Assembly (NCBI GenBank): GCA_032355985.1
Contig: JAUKVZ010000004.1
Coordinates: forward strand, 186,001 to 250,000
Length of the DNA stretch: 64,000 nt
Source of the DNA: Sarcodiotheca gaudichaudii
Taxonomy: Eukaryota > Rhodophyta > Florideophyceae > Gigartinales > Solieriaceae
Direction: 5' to 3'
In this document: positions 35,238-44,021 of the stretch, piece by piece
Numbering within the stretch: position 1 is the stretch's first letter
Layout: each line of letters starts with the position of its first letter
Notes under the pieces: generated by a model
The model's input: only the letters and a program-made list of their open reading frames with translations
The model's database searches: none
What the model was told of the DNA's origin: nothing
Program-made: the position numbers and the translations under genes

Positions 35238-35821
35238 GATGCGCCCGCTTTCTGCATCTTGCGACCCACCGTGCGACCGGGATCAAAGCTGTTCCCACAC
35301 TCCGGACAGATATTCGCCTTCAGCGCACTCAGGTCATACGAACAACGAGGGCAGATGTGAAACGTCACCACCGCCTGCGACTTCGCCCACCGACCCAGCG
35401 CACGAATGGGAAGCGCCTGCCAGATCACGAACCCCATGATGAACACCAGCGCCTGTCGAAGCGAAAACTCGTCCACCGACATCGCCTGGCCGGCGACAAA
35501 GCAAACGCTCGCCGCGGCCCCCGAAACCAACATAGACCACGCCACACCCGCCGAGCCGAGCACGAGTCGGAATCCCGCGGCAACAACAGCCGACGACGCC
35601 CAGACAAGTAGCGTCATCTCCCAGTTCCACGAGATGGCGATGCCAAGCGACTTGAGAAGATCAACCGACCGAAAGGCGATCGCCGCCGCCAGGGGAAATA
35701 TCAGCAGCAACAGAATCACGCGATACCGCGTCAACCGCCCCGAATGCGAAAGCGCATCCATCGCATACATGATCAGCGGCGTGAACAACACCACCGGAAT
35801 CAGAATGGAGACGATGTTCAT
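35234..35821 (-). CDS. Zinc-ribbon membrane protein, array 1, gene 2
   Basis: 195 residues. Helix 1 VSILIPVVLFTPLIMYAMDA, loop SGRLTRYR, signature VIWQALPIRALGRW, ribbon CPRCSYDLSALKANICPECG and a short basic tail. ATGA overlap with gene 1. Confidence 0.8.
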   Translation of the reverse strand: MNIVSILIPVVLFTPLIMYAMDALSHSGRLTRYRVILLLLIFPLAAAIAFRSVDLLKSLGIAISWNWEMTLLVWASSAVVAAGFRLVLGSAGVAWSMLVSGAAASVCFVAGQAMSVDEFSLRQALVFIMGFVIWQALPIRALGRWAKSQAVVTFHICPRCSYDLSALKANICPECGNSFDPGRTVGRKMQKAGAS

Positions 35822-36414
35822 TCGCCGTACGCCTTCTTCACCGTGGATATGCGCACAGACAGCCGATCAAAATGGGCGCCGCACTCCGGACATACGTCCG
35901 CCTCCAGATGCCGAATGTCGTAGCCGCAGGATTCACAGAGATACGCCTTATCAAGACGCATCTGCATCGCCCAGTGCGCAAAGCCCAGAAAGGCGATCAG
36001 ATTCCATGCCAGCAGAGCAAGCACCGGAAGTCCGAAGGTCAGATACTCAGCCAGTCGCGTCGACGCGAGCGGCGCCGAAACGACAAGCGCCCCGGCTCCC
36101 GCGGCGATAGTCGACCACATGACAACTCTCGACCCCGAAATCGAAGTCAGCACGACCATAGTCACAATCGTCCAGCCGAACGTGGCGCCGGCCATCGGAG
36201 CAAACATGTTGCCCATCGGCAAACCCATCGTCGCGAGAATCGCGCAGATGATGGCCAGTACGGGCGCCAGGATTGCGCTCAACACCAGCGAGAGACCGCG
36301 CTTTATCGAAGGCACGCGCGAATGCCACAGGCAGCACAATGACCACGTCGCAAAGAGACCCGACGGCGCAAGCAGAATCGCTGCGGTAAACAGTATGTGC
36401 AGAAGATCGACCAT
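35818..36414 (-). CDS. Zinc-ribbon membrane protein, array 1, gene 1
   Basis: 198 residues from ATG 36414, since the helix DLLHILFTAAILLAPSGLFA then starts at once as in relatives (the ORF reaches 36471). Signature LAWNLIAFLGFAHW, ribbon CESCGYDIRHLEADVCPECG. First gene of the coupled run; 129 bp separate it from the VCBS gene upstream, so a promoter may lie there. Confidence 0.8.
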   Translation of the reverse strand: MVDLLHILFTAAILLAPSGLFATWSLCCLWHSRVPSIKRGLSLVLSAILAPVLAIICAILATMGLPMGNMFAPMAGATFGWTIVTMVVLTSISGSRVVMWSTIAAGAGALVVSAPLASTRLAEYLTFGLPVLALLAWNLIAFLGFAHWAMQMRLDKAYLCESCGYDIRHLEADVCPECGAHFDRLSVRISTVKKAYGE

Positions 36415-36543
36415 GGCGCGAGCGCAACACGCGCTGAAATAGGGACACGCGGCCACCTCGCCGCTACCCAATCATTCGGCGTTCATTCCAACATGTTCTG
36501 AGAGAACCCGCAGAATCAGGGCCCTGCGTGTCCGTCAGCCGCC

Positions 36544-38298
36544 TTATGGCCCCCAGCTGCCGATCAGCTGAGCCAGATCCGCGCTCGTCACCGTCCCGTC
36601 CCCATCAACATCCGACACCGGATCACCCGAGCCCCAGAAACCGAGCAGCGTCGCCAGATCCGAACTGTTCGTCACGCCATCAGCATTCAGATCCGTCCGC
36701 CCGCCATTGATCAGCTGCACATACTGATTCACGTTGACACCCGTGCGCCGCGACTGCGAGCCATCCGGCCACTTCACAAGCAATGTCGAAATCGTCTGCG
36801 CCGAAGCAAGCCCGAAGTGCGCGCTCAGCTCCGACTGACTCACATAGTTGCACCCGCCATTGATCGACGCGATCTGCGCGCCATCAACCGTCGTCACTTC
36901 AATCAGCGTCCCGAATCCATTGGGCGGAAGCGCCGGATTCGCCGTCGAATCAATCTGAATGTTGATCCACGAGCCAAGCGAAGCGCCATCTTCATTGCGC
37001 CACAGCTGAAGCTCATCGTCATACGAAAAGATCACGATGTCCTGATCGCCGTCGCGATCGTAATCAATCCGCGCAATGCCGCGGCCAAGCAGATCGTGCG
37101 ACATCTGACAAGGCGATGACACCTCCGAAAACGGACCAACGCCGTTGTTGCAGAAGATCTTCGCCTGCTCGCCCAGCCACTCACTCCCCTGGCCGACCCA
37201 GCCATTCGTCTCCACGATGTCCAGATGCCCATCATGATTCAGATCCGCGGCTTCCGTCCCCCAGCCCCAGCCGCCATCATCAACGCCCATCACTTCAGAC
37301 ACATCGTCAAACATGTGATTCGCAAACGCCGAATACAACTTGTTCCCATCACGCCCGGCGCCGATCGGATTGTCCGCGTAAATCGAAGTCACATACCAGT
37401 CCAGCCGCCCGTCACGATTGAAATCGCCGACGCACTGCCCCATCCCGTTGGAGTCCAGCCCCGTCCCACTGGCGACCGTCACATCAAGAAACGTCCCGTC
37501 GCCCTTGTTCAGGAAATAGCGACTCGTGAAGTAATCCGCCGCGACGAGCAGCTCCGGATACAGATCCCCATCCATATCCACGAACCTGGGCGAAAACGCG
37601 CGCATGTCCGCATCAAACACATTCGCCGCGACCGTCACATCCGTAAAAGTCTCATCCCCGTTGTTGCGAAACAGGCGGCTGCCCTCCGAATACTGCCGCC
37701 ACCCGCACACAAACAAATCCAGATCCCCATCCAGATCGTAATCGCCAAACGCCGCGCCAAATCCATCCGGCGTGCTCGCGCTCGATGTGTTCACCCCCGC
37801 GCTCACGGCCACATCCACAAACGAGCCCGCGCCCGTGTTCCTATAGAGCCGATGCTTGCCGACATGAAACCCGCCGCCCTGCAGGCCGAAGCTTGTCACG
37901 AAGATGTCCAGATGACCATCGGAGTTGAAATCACCAACACACGCGCCCGAGCCGTAATGCGCATCGGTCAGCCCCCACGCCGCGGCTTCATCCGTAAACG
38001 TTCCATCCCCATTGTTGATGAACAACCTGTCCGGCCCGTCATCACCGCGAATGACAAAGATGTCCTGCCACCCATCGTTGTTGAAATCCCCGACGGCGCC
38101 ACCCGCCGTCATCGTCCCAGTCGGATAGGCCGGCCCGTACCCCTTGTGACTGACTTCAACCCCGGCATTGACAGTCTGATCGGAAAACGTCGGAAGCGTG
38201 AGACCGGCGGAGGCGGCGCACACAGATAGCGCGAGGGAACCAAGTCCCGCGCTTGCGCAGCGCACGCCCTCGCAGTGGAGGAAAGGGCGAACCAACAT
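36544..38298 (-). CDS. Secreted VCBS/FG-GAP (CRTAC1, ASPIC/UnbV) protein with dockerin-like tail
   Basis: 584 residues from ATG 38298; the signal sequence is ASAGLGSLALSVCAASAGLT. About six FG-GAP/VCBS Ca-binding beta-propeller repeats with D-F-N-x-D-G-x-x-D-[IL] cores (GDFNNDGWQDIFV, GDFNSDGHLDIFV, VDMDGDLYPELLV, GDFNRDGRLDWYV). An ASPIC/UnbV domain follows (GSWINIQIDST, SELSAHFGLASAQTISTLLV). The C-terminal 50 residues are dockerin-like pairs (DLNADGVTNSSDLATLLGFW, DVDGDGTVTSADLAQLIGSW). Extracellular surface protein. It sits between two arrays of zinc-ribbon genes on the same strand. Confidence 0.85.
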   Translation of the reverse strand: MLVRPFLHCEGVRCASAGLGSLALSVCAASAGLTLPTFSDQTVNAGVEVSHKGYGPAYPTGTMTAGGAVGDFNNDGWQDIFVIRGDDGPDRLFINNGDGTFTDEAAAWGLTDAHYGSGACVGDFNSDGHLDIFVTSFGLQGGGFHVGKHRLYRNTGAGSFVDVAVSAGVNTSSASTPDGFGAAFGDYDLDGDLDLFVCGWRQYSEGSRLFRNNGDETFTDVTVAANVFDADMRAFSPRFVDMDGDLYPELLVAADYFTSRYFLNKGDGTFLDVTVASGTGLDSNGMGQCVGDFNRDGRLDWYVTSIYADNPIGAGRDGNKLYSAFANHMFDDVSEVMGVDDGGWGWGTEAADLNHDGHLDIVETNGWVGQGSEWLGEQAKIFCNNGVGPFSEVSSPCQMSHDLLGRGIARIDYDRDGDQDIVIFSYDDELQLWRNEDGASLGSWINIQIDSTANPALPPNGFGTLIEVTTVDGAQIASINGGCNYVSQSELSAHFGLASAQTISTLLVKWPDGSQSRRTGVNVNQYVQLINGGRTDLNADGVTNSSDLATLLGFWGSGDPVSDVDGDGTVTSADLAQLIGSWGP

Positions 38299-38528
38299 GA
38301 TGTGATATTCCAATCTCGGGCGCGAACCAGACTCAACGCGGGTCGTGGCCGCGCCGGCACTCTCTGATCGCCTCCAGAATATCCACAGATCTCCCGCGCC
38401 GGAATACTGAAAATCCGCAAATGGCGTCGAAGCCCCCCGAAGGCCGCTTTTCGAGGACATGTCCGCCCCGAGACACGAAGCGATCAGGCGTCTTCGGGCG
38501 CCCGCGACTCATCGTGCTTGCGGGCGAT

Positions 38529-39134
38529 TCATTCAGCGCCATCCTCTTCCGCAAGCGCCTGAAGATGACGCCGATGCCAGCTCTTCAGCGTGTAGTTGCA
38601 CTCAGGGCAGTGGCCGATCGGAATACTGCGAAGGTCGTAGTTGCAGTTCGGGCACAGGTGCGCATGAGCGCGCGCAGATGCCGCGGCCCATACGGCAAGC
38701 GCGCGCATCGTGATCACCATCCACACCACGCCCCCGCCGCCCATCGCCAGAATCGTGGCGCCGGAACTATCATTCGTCAGCAGAAACACTGCATAGATCA
38801 TGATCGAGGCGATGGAACCGGCCACGACATTCGCTGTCGCCACGCGCATGTCGCCGGTCATCAGGCCAAGTGTCGGCGCCGTGATCAGCGTGCTCACAAA
38901 AACAATCAGCGCAATCGAGACGCCCGATCCCTGCACAGGAAGCAGTGGCGCGATGAAATGTGTCGCGAACCCGCCAATGCAAGGCGCCACCACCGGCAGC
39001 GACACCAGCGCCGCCACGCGCCATTTCGTCTGCGCCCGGGAGTCATACAGAAAGCTCAGCGAGAGGATGACAAATGCGAGCGCAGGGCCCGCACAAACAA
39101 AGACCAATGCAGCGATTCTGTCAACATCAAGCAT
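38529..39134 (-). CDS. Zinc-ribbon membrane protein, array 2, gene 4
   Basis: 201 residues from ATG 39134 (8-bp overlap with the upstream gene; the ORF to 39200 adds an unlikely Arg/Ser leader). Helix 1 IAALVFVCAGPALAFVILSL, loop SRAQTKWR, signature VVWMVITMRALAVW, ribbon CPNCNYDLRSIPIGHCPECN, and a His/Arg tail. Here both knuckles carry N where most have G. Confidence 0.78.
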   Translation of the reverse strand: MLDVDRIAALVFVCAGPALAFVILSLSFLYDSRAQTKWRVAALVSLPVVAPCIGGFATHFIAPLLPVQGSGVSIALIVFVSTLITAPTLGLMTGDMRVATANVVAGSIASIMIYAVFLLTNDSSGATILAMGGGGVVWMVITMRALAVWAAASARAHAHLCPNCNYDLRSIPIGHCPECNYTLKSWHRRHLQALAEEDGAE

Positions 39135-39714
39135 TCGAACGCTCGCCACGCACCGGAGGCTTGAAAGCCGCCCCGCACTCCGGACAGATCGGATCCTCAA
39201 GATCCGTCAACTCATAGTCGCAGTAGTAGCACAGTTTCGTGTTGTTCCGCCGCTCGCGCACCGCCCAGTAAAACAGGCCGGCGAATGTGACGCCATGCCA
39301 CACCACCGCGCCCGCGACAATCGCATTGAATGTGCACTGACCCTCGCCCATCGTGCAGGGCATATCCAGCACATACGCCACGCCGCCGGCCGCGACACTT
39401 GCGCAAAACGCAAAGAGATACACGGCCAGCGAGTTCGTGATCAGCATCACCGCCATGCTCGTCACGCACGCGCCCGCAAACACGCCAAACCCCACGCCGA
39501 ATGCCGGAGCAGTGTTGCGAAGAAAGGGCTCCGCCACAAACACATACACACTCTGCCCAAACATCGGCGCAGTGATGGAAAGAATGATCAACGTCGTCAG
39601 CCCGAACCGGCCCTTGTGACGCGCATAAGAAATCGCAATCAGACACGCGATCGGAATCACAGCGACAGGCAACAGCCACGCAACAAACACATAAAGCATG
39701 GGAGGCGACATCAT
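39127..39714 (-). CDS. Zinc-ribbon membrane protein, array 2, gene 3
   Basis: 195 residues. Helix 1 MLYVFVAWLLPVAVIPIACL, loop YARHKGRFG, signature VVWHGVTFAGLFYW, ribbon CYYCDYELTDLEDPICPECG. A Cys pair inside a loop (DMPCTMGEGQC) is unique to this member and might form a disulfide on the outer face. Coupled to gene 2 by ATGA. Confidence 0.8.
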   Translation of the reverse strand: MMSPPMLYVFVAWLLPVAVIPIACLIAISYARHKGRFGLTTLIILSITAPMFGQSVYVFVAEPFLRNTAPAFGVGFGVFAGACVTSMAVMLITNSLAVYLFAFCASVAAGGVAYVLDMPCTMGEGQCTFNAIVAGAVVWHGVTFAGLFYWAVRERRNNTKLCYYCDYELTDLEDPICPECGAAFKPPVRGERSNA

Positions 39715-40304
39715 GATCCGTCCTCCGAAGCGTCAACCGCGGCAATCCCCGTCCCACACTCCGGACACGCCCCCGACGTAATCCCCGACAAATCATACGA
39801 ACACACCGAGCAGAGATCCTTCGTCGCCTCCTCAATCCGCGTCGACCATCGCTTGAGCATGATGATGGCGATGGTGTGCCACACGATCATCGCGCCGAAG
39901 AGGCCCAGTATGTAGCCGCCGAGCGTGTAGTCGCCGACGACGTACAGAAAGAAGGGGATCGCCACGCTCGCGCCCGCCGAGGCCGTGCCCGCAAGCACAA
40001 TGGCGCACAACACATACAGCGATCTCGTCGCCAGCGTCAGCATGAACGCGGCGGCAAGCGAGCCCGCCCCGATCGCGATCGTCGGAACAAATATGGTCGG
40101 CGCGAGCACAGGCCATATCACGATCGAGCCATACGCCGCCCCCGCCCCGATCGCGGGCGCAATGATCGCCGTCAGCACCAGAAACCCCGCATTGAAAAGC
40201 GACCACCGACGCGCGCGAATCAAATTCCAGTTCGTGTAGCACAGAAAGGCGACGAACGGAGGAATGATGAAATACGAGATGAGAACGAGAAGAAAGAAAG
40301 GCAT
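39711..40304 (-). CDS. Zinc-ribbon membrane protein, array 2, gene 2
   Basis: 197 residues. Helix 1 LLVLISYFIIPPFVAFLCYT, loop IRARRWSLF, Ile/Ala/Gly-rich helices, signature IVWHTIAIIMLKRW, ribbon CSVCSYDLSGITSGACPECG. TGATG overlap with gene 1. Confidence 0.8.
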   Translation of the reverse strand: MPFFLLVLISYFIIPPFVAFLCYTNWNLIRARRWSLFNAGFLVLTAIIAPAIGAGAAYGSIVIWPVLAPTIFVPTIAIGAGSLAAAFMLTLATRSLYVLCAIVLAGTASAGASVAIPFFLYVVGDYTLGGYILGLFGAMIVWHTIAIIMLKRWSTRIEEATKDLCSVCSYDLSGITSGACPECGTGIAAVDASEDGS

Positions 40305-40882
40305 CAGTCACGCCCATTCCCGCGCACCGCGATCGCAGCCCCGCACTCCGGACACACATCCGCCGAAAGCTCCCGCAAATCATACAAACAGCGCGGGCAC
40401 GAATACCCCAGCGCCGCCGCTCGCCGCATCGTCCATCGGATCAGCGATGTGAACACAAACGCGTACCAGATATTGAACGCAATCAGCAGCATCGCCATCG
40501 CAAACTCATCCGGCATGCCGCCGAACAGGCCGATCGGAAGCACTGCAAAAGCGCTGACGACAAACGCGCCGCCGCACGCCCTGACGACCGAGCCCGACGA
40601 TGTCGCCACATACAACAGCACGCCGACCATCACGCTCGCAATCAGATCCACAACCACCGCCCGCCCGGCAAGCGTGACGCTGTCAAACGTCGGATGCACA
40701 AGAAAAGTCGCGGCCGCGATCGATGGATACAACACGCCAACAAACACAACAGCCGCGGCCACCACATCATTCCGCTTCTGCGCCTTGCCCAGACAGATCA
40801 GCACAAGGGGAATAAAAGCCATCACGCCCAGAACGGACGTAAACACCAGCAGAACAAGCATGCCATCGATTGAGCGCATCAT
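40304..40882 (-). CDS. Zinc-ribbon membrane protein, array 2, gene 1
   Basis: 192 residues. Helices from MLVLLVFTSVLGVMAFIPLV, loop GKAQKRND, signature NIWYAFVFTSLIRW, ribbon CPRCLYDLRELSADVCPECG near the end. First gene of array 2, 76 bp beyond the terminase gene 3' neighbour on the same strand, so the terminase run could read into it only through that gap. Confidence 0.8.
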   Translation of the reverse strand: MMRSIDGMLVLLVFTSVLGVMAFIPLVLICLGKAQKRNDVVAAAVVFVGVLYPSIAAATFLVHPTFDSVTLAGRAVVVDLIASVMVGVLLYVATSSGSVVRACGGAFVVSAFAVLPIGLFGGMPDEFAMAMLLIAFNIWYAFVFTSLIRWTMRRAAALGYSCPRCLYDLRELSADVCPECGAAIAVRGNGRD

Positions 40883-40957
40883 GTGTCACTCACGCGAGCG
40901 TCTGAACGGGCGGCCATCTGTCGCTTCACCATCATAAGCTGCGACACGCGATCCCCC

Positions 40958-42430
40958 TCACCCCGACCGCCGCAAATAATCAAACACCCCCAGCGGCCGA
41001 ATCAAATCCACCGTCGTCACCAGATACCGCAACGCATCCGCACAATGATCCGGCCCATCCTTCACCGGCGCCATGCTCGCCGTGTCATCCGGATCGTAGT
41101 GATACGACCTTAGCGCCTTGATCAGCTGCGCACACCTGGAATGAATCAGCAGACTCGGCGCGCCCGTCGCCGGCCCAAGACGACGCTCCACAGCCTTGAT
41201 CCCCTCCGCAATCGATGCCCGCGCAGGCCGCGGCGATAATCCCGCCCGACGAAGCTCCAGCATCGGACTCACTCCATCAACAATCGAACGCTGCGCGCCC
41301 GCCGGATCAATCGCAATCCAGCGAGGCCGCGGCCACACCGAATCCTCAATCATCCGAATGTGATGCTCAATCGTCCGCTCCGATTCAACACGCTCGCCGC
41401 AGATGCGAATCACACCCGCCTCGTCAACATGCGCAAACAAAATCGCCGTCGGATTGCGAAAGCCAAAGTCCATCCCGCACACAAAGAACCCGCGCTGCGG
41501 CGCCTCAAACGACGCCACATGCACCGCCGCATCAAACGCCGGATACACAAGATCATCCCGGCTCGGACGCTGACACAACATCTCCGATTCCCATGAAGAC
41601 TTTGAACAGCGCGACTTCAACTGAATCGCATCATCAATCCCAAGATGCCCCTGGGCCTCCTTCGCCTTCCCCCCGCACTCCTCCTCCAGCGGACACGCGG
41701 CGCATTCCCGCTCCGGTTCGCATCGGCTCAAAATGTCCAGCGCGCTCCAGCGAAACAGCGCAAGCTCATGCGGCGAAGACTGCGCACGCGCCACCAGCTC
41801 CGACATCAACCCAAACGGCCGATGCATCGTCGAAAGCGACTCAACCGCCCCGCGCACATCATGCCGCCCGCAACGCTTCGAACGCGTCGTCAGCTTCGCC
41901 GCTTCGTACACATCCCGATCAAAGAGCTCGACTTCATCGCATCGCAAAATCTGCGGCCGCGATCCGCGCACACTCGTCTCCGACTGGCTCAACAACTCAC
42001 AAAACGACCCATTCTTCAGCGCGATCCGTCGCGCGGTCGGCGCGGATTCGAGCAACTCGTCGAAGGGTTGGCTGGTGAGGAATCCGCGCAGGTGGGCGTG
42101 CATCCGCTGGGCCTGCTCGAGTGATCCGGCAAGCAGCTTGATTTCGACGCCGGGCTTGAAGGCGAGATCGAGCGCAGTCGCAAGGGCGGCGAGGAATGTC
42201 TTCCCGCCTCCTCGCGCCGACCACACGATGCAGTCTCGTGGTGCGCATCGCTCTTCGAAGAAGGTGTGGACGAGGTAATCGAATGGCGCGGCGGCGCCTG
42301 GGGTGAGCGTTCGCCTGGGGATGGTGAGTCCGAACGCGCCTCGGATGAAGGCGTGCAGCTGGTTGGGCGTGCGAGGCTCGACGCCGAGAAGTGTTCGCTT
42401 GGAGTTGATGGACAGATGGATGGGTCGCAT
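40958..42430 (-). CDS. Phage-type large terminase (packaging ATPase and nuclease)
   Basis: 490 residues. Walker A SARGGGKT (71-78) and Walker B ILRCDEVE (161-168) give the motor; Asp321 (GMDFGFRNP), Asp375 (AIDPAG) and DHCAD (461-465) give the RNase-H-fold nuclease acidic triad, so the gene looks whole. In phages the enzyme cuts concatemers and pumps DNA into capsids. An unusual Cys cluster lies between the two domains (Cys237, 243, 246, 252). The sequence beyond residue about 133 has codons ending mostly in G, the part before mostly in C. No portal, capsid or tail gene is in the window. Confidence 0.85.
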   Translation of the reverse strand: MRPIHLSINSKRTLLGVEPRTPNQLHAFIRGAFGLTIPRRTLTPGAAAPFDYLVHTFFEERCAPRDCIVWSARGGGKTFLAALATALDLAFKPGVEIKLLAGSLEQAQRMHAHLRGFLTSQPFDELLESAPTARRIALKNGSFCELLSQSETSVRGSRPQILRCDEVELFDRDVYEAAKLTTRSKRCGRHDVRGAVESLSTMHRPFGLMSELVARAQSSPHELALFRWSALDILSRCEPERECAACPLEEECGGKAKEAQGHLGIDDAIQLKSRCSKSSWESEMLCQRPSRDDLVYPAFDAAVHVASFEAPQRGFFVCGMDFGFRNPTAILFAHVDEAGVIRICGERVESERTIEHHIRMIEDSVWPRPRWIAIDPAGAQRSIVDGVSPMLELRRAGLSPRPARASIAEGIKAVERRLGPATGAPSLLIHSRCAQLIKALRSYHYDPDDTASMAPVKDGPDHCADALRYLVTTVDLIRPLGVFDYLRRSG

Positions 42431-42645
42431 GGGGAGGAAAGCTCTTCAAGAAGGCCGCGCACGGCCTCGGGTGATAGATCGTCAGTGGTAGGCGACGTTG
42501 GTTCGTTCGATGCGCTGCCATCAGCAGGCAGCTTGAGAATGTCGACACAGGCCCTGCGCGCCGTCTCGACATGCTCAAAGTCAGTGGCGATGGTCAAAAG
42601 AGAAGTGAGTGCAATCTGATGTGCGTTGGCAATGGAAATAGGCAT
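42016..42645 (-). CDS. Small-terminase-like ORF overlapping the terminase start
   Basis: 209-codon frame. The first about 70 residues look genuine: helical, with IALTSLLTIATDFEHVETAR followed by RACVDIL, matching IALQLLLRIAIENVSDSPET-ARKAADSIL of the protein at 59860 apart from a two-residue gap. The rest is Ser/Pro-rich and lies over the terminase gene in another frame, so it may have no function. It starts 5 bp after the ABC-GNAT stop and precedes the terminase, the usual place for a small terminase subunit, which recognises DNA. The call is by position and motif only. Confidence 0.5.
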   Translation of the reverse strand: MPISIANAHQIALTSLLTIATDFEHVETARRACVDILKLPADGSASNEPTSPTTDDLSPEAVRGLLEELSSPCDPSICPSTPSEHFSASSLARPTSCTPSSEARSDSPSPGERSPQAPPRHSITSSTPSSKSDAHHETASCGRREEAGRHSSPPLRLRSISPSSPASKSSCLPDHSSRPSGCTPTCADSSPANPSTSCSNPRRPRDGSR

Positions 42646-42650
42646 GTCTG

Positions 42651-44021
42651 TCACGCGGCATAAGTGAAAGCGGAAACGGGTGAAGCAATGGATTTGCACG
42701 CTTGTGTAAAGATGTATTCAGGGGATTCATTCGTCAGTGAGCGCGTCGCCCGCGAAGCGTTCGCCCAGCGATAAAGCGCTGTTGCAAGTTCATCTGCGTC
42801 AATCGCCCGCCGCACGCGCTGCCAAGCAGCAGATGGCATCGCCAGACGCCACGGCTCAATGTCCGCCGCAGCAAGACACGACAGCAGCGCCCGATGCCGA
42901 GCCGCCGGCGGCGAATCAACCCGCGTCATCCCCGCCGACACAAAAAACGAAGACCACGCACCCATCGATGCCACCGCCTCCGTCCGCTCCGTCAATGGCT
43001 CATCGAGATACCGCCGCACCAGAGACGTCGCCACACCCAGCGTCCGATGCGCCGGATCAACTATCACTCGAGCAATCCGCCGCACCTCAGCATTCAGCCG
43101 ACGCGCATCACGCGACCGATCCCCACTGGCATACCGCCCCGGCCACGCCCGCTCCCGCCACGCGGCATTCAGCGTCGGCATACACACCACAAGAATCCCA
43201 ATCGGATCACCATCCTCAACCGAAGCGCACAACGTCAGCACCGGCGCACGAGGACACGCGCTGCGATAATGCAGATGCGCAAACCGCTCGTACAGCGAAT
43301 GTTCAGCGCGCTCAATCCGAAGCGCCGGCGCCGAATGCGCCCCGGCGCACTCCGCCTCGTCAGTGGATACGCGCCCCCGATCCAGATCAATCACACACCC
43401 CGGCGCCAGCATGCGCCCAAGACGTCCATTCGGCGACGCAACCAGCGCCCGAATGTGTGGTTCCCGTTGCAGAAACCGGCGCAGCAGCGCACACACGGCT
43501 CGAGTCGTCGATGCATCCAGCCGCGCTCCAAACTCATCCAGCATCAGCACGCACCGATGCCCCGCCCGCGCCTCCCGCGTCGCCTTATGCATCGCAAGCG
43601 CGATCCGCAGACGCGCCCGCTGACCTTCCGAGAGCTCATGCGGCCGCCTTGCAAACAGCGAAGGCTCCGCAAGCCCAGCCCGCGCAAGCGCCCGGATCGA
43701 TGTCTCCAGGGCAGAGCGAAACAGATTGATGATCGGCGCATCGCGCAGCTTCAGACGATCCGGATGAATCGTCCGAATGTTCCGCCGCCGAAGCTCCGTG
43801 TCGGCGCACTTCAGCAGCGTCGTCTTCCCCGCGCCGCTCCGCCCGACCACCAGCGTCGCCGCGCCCGACGCAAGAGAAACATCAATCGCCCCCGGCGCCA
43901 GCGATTGCGCATCTTCAAGAGACAAACCAAACAGCGTCGCCGCCTCACACGCAAGCTTCGATGGCGCACCAGGCGCACGCGACGGCAGCGTGATCGTCAT
44001 ATCAATCGTCTCGCTCGTCAT
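42651..44021 (-). CDS. ABC-type ATPase fused to a GNAT acetyltransferase-like domain (COG2401-like)
   Basis: 456 residues from ATG 44021, which overlaps the upstream stop as ATGA. ATPase: Walker A GRSGAGKT (60-67), signature LSEGQRARLRI (130-140), Walker B VLMLDEFG (158-165). No membrane segment, so not a transporter. The C-terminal half resembles a GNAT fold (ILVVCMPTLNAAW, then IARVIVDPAHRTLGVATSLV, where the acetyl-CoA loop R-x-x-G-x-[AG] would be). Such fusions are known as COG2401, of unknown function, seen in archaea and some mobile elements. Runs with the HTH gene before it and the terminase pair after it. Confidence 0.8.
   Translation of the reverse strand: MTSETIDMTITLPSRAPGAPSKLACEAATLFGLSLEDAQSLAPGAIDVSLASGAATLVVGRSGAGKTTLLKCADTELRRRNIRTIHPDRLKLRDAPIINLFRSALETSIRALARAGLAEPSLFARRPHELSEGQRARLRIALAMHKATREARAGHRCVLMLDEFGARLDASTTRAVCALLRRFLQREPHIRALVASPNGRLGRMLAPGCVIDLDRGRVSTDEAECAGAHSAPALRIERAEHSLYERFAHLHYRSACPRAPVLTLCASVEDGDPIGILVVCMPTLNAAWRERAWPGRYASGDRSRDARRLNAEVRRIARVIVDPAHRTLGVATSLVRRYLDEPLTERTEAVASMGAWSSFFVSAGMTRVDSPPAARHRALLSCLAAADIEPWRLAMPSAAWQRVRRAIDADELATALYRWANASRATRSLTNESPEYIFTQACKSIASPVSAFTYAA

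Noticed and set aside
36544-38298. Assigning the dockerin-like tails to cellulosome assembly
   Set aside because: No cohesin or scaffoldin gene and no cellulase was seen in the window; the pairs of D-x-D-x-D loops with W-G endings are a general tail in this lineage.
42016-42430. The Ser/Pro-rich part of the small ORF as a real protein domain
   Set aside because: It is the other-frame reading of the terminase gene and has the composition of such shadows. Only its first about 70 residues are considered credible.
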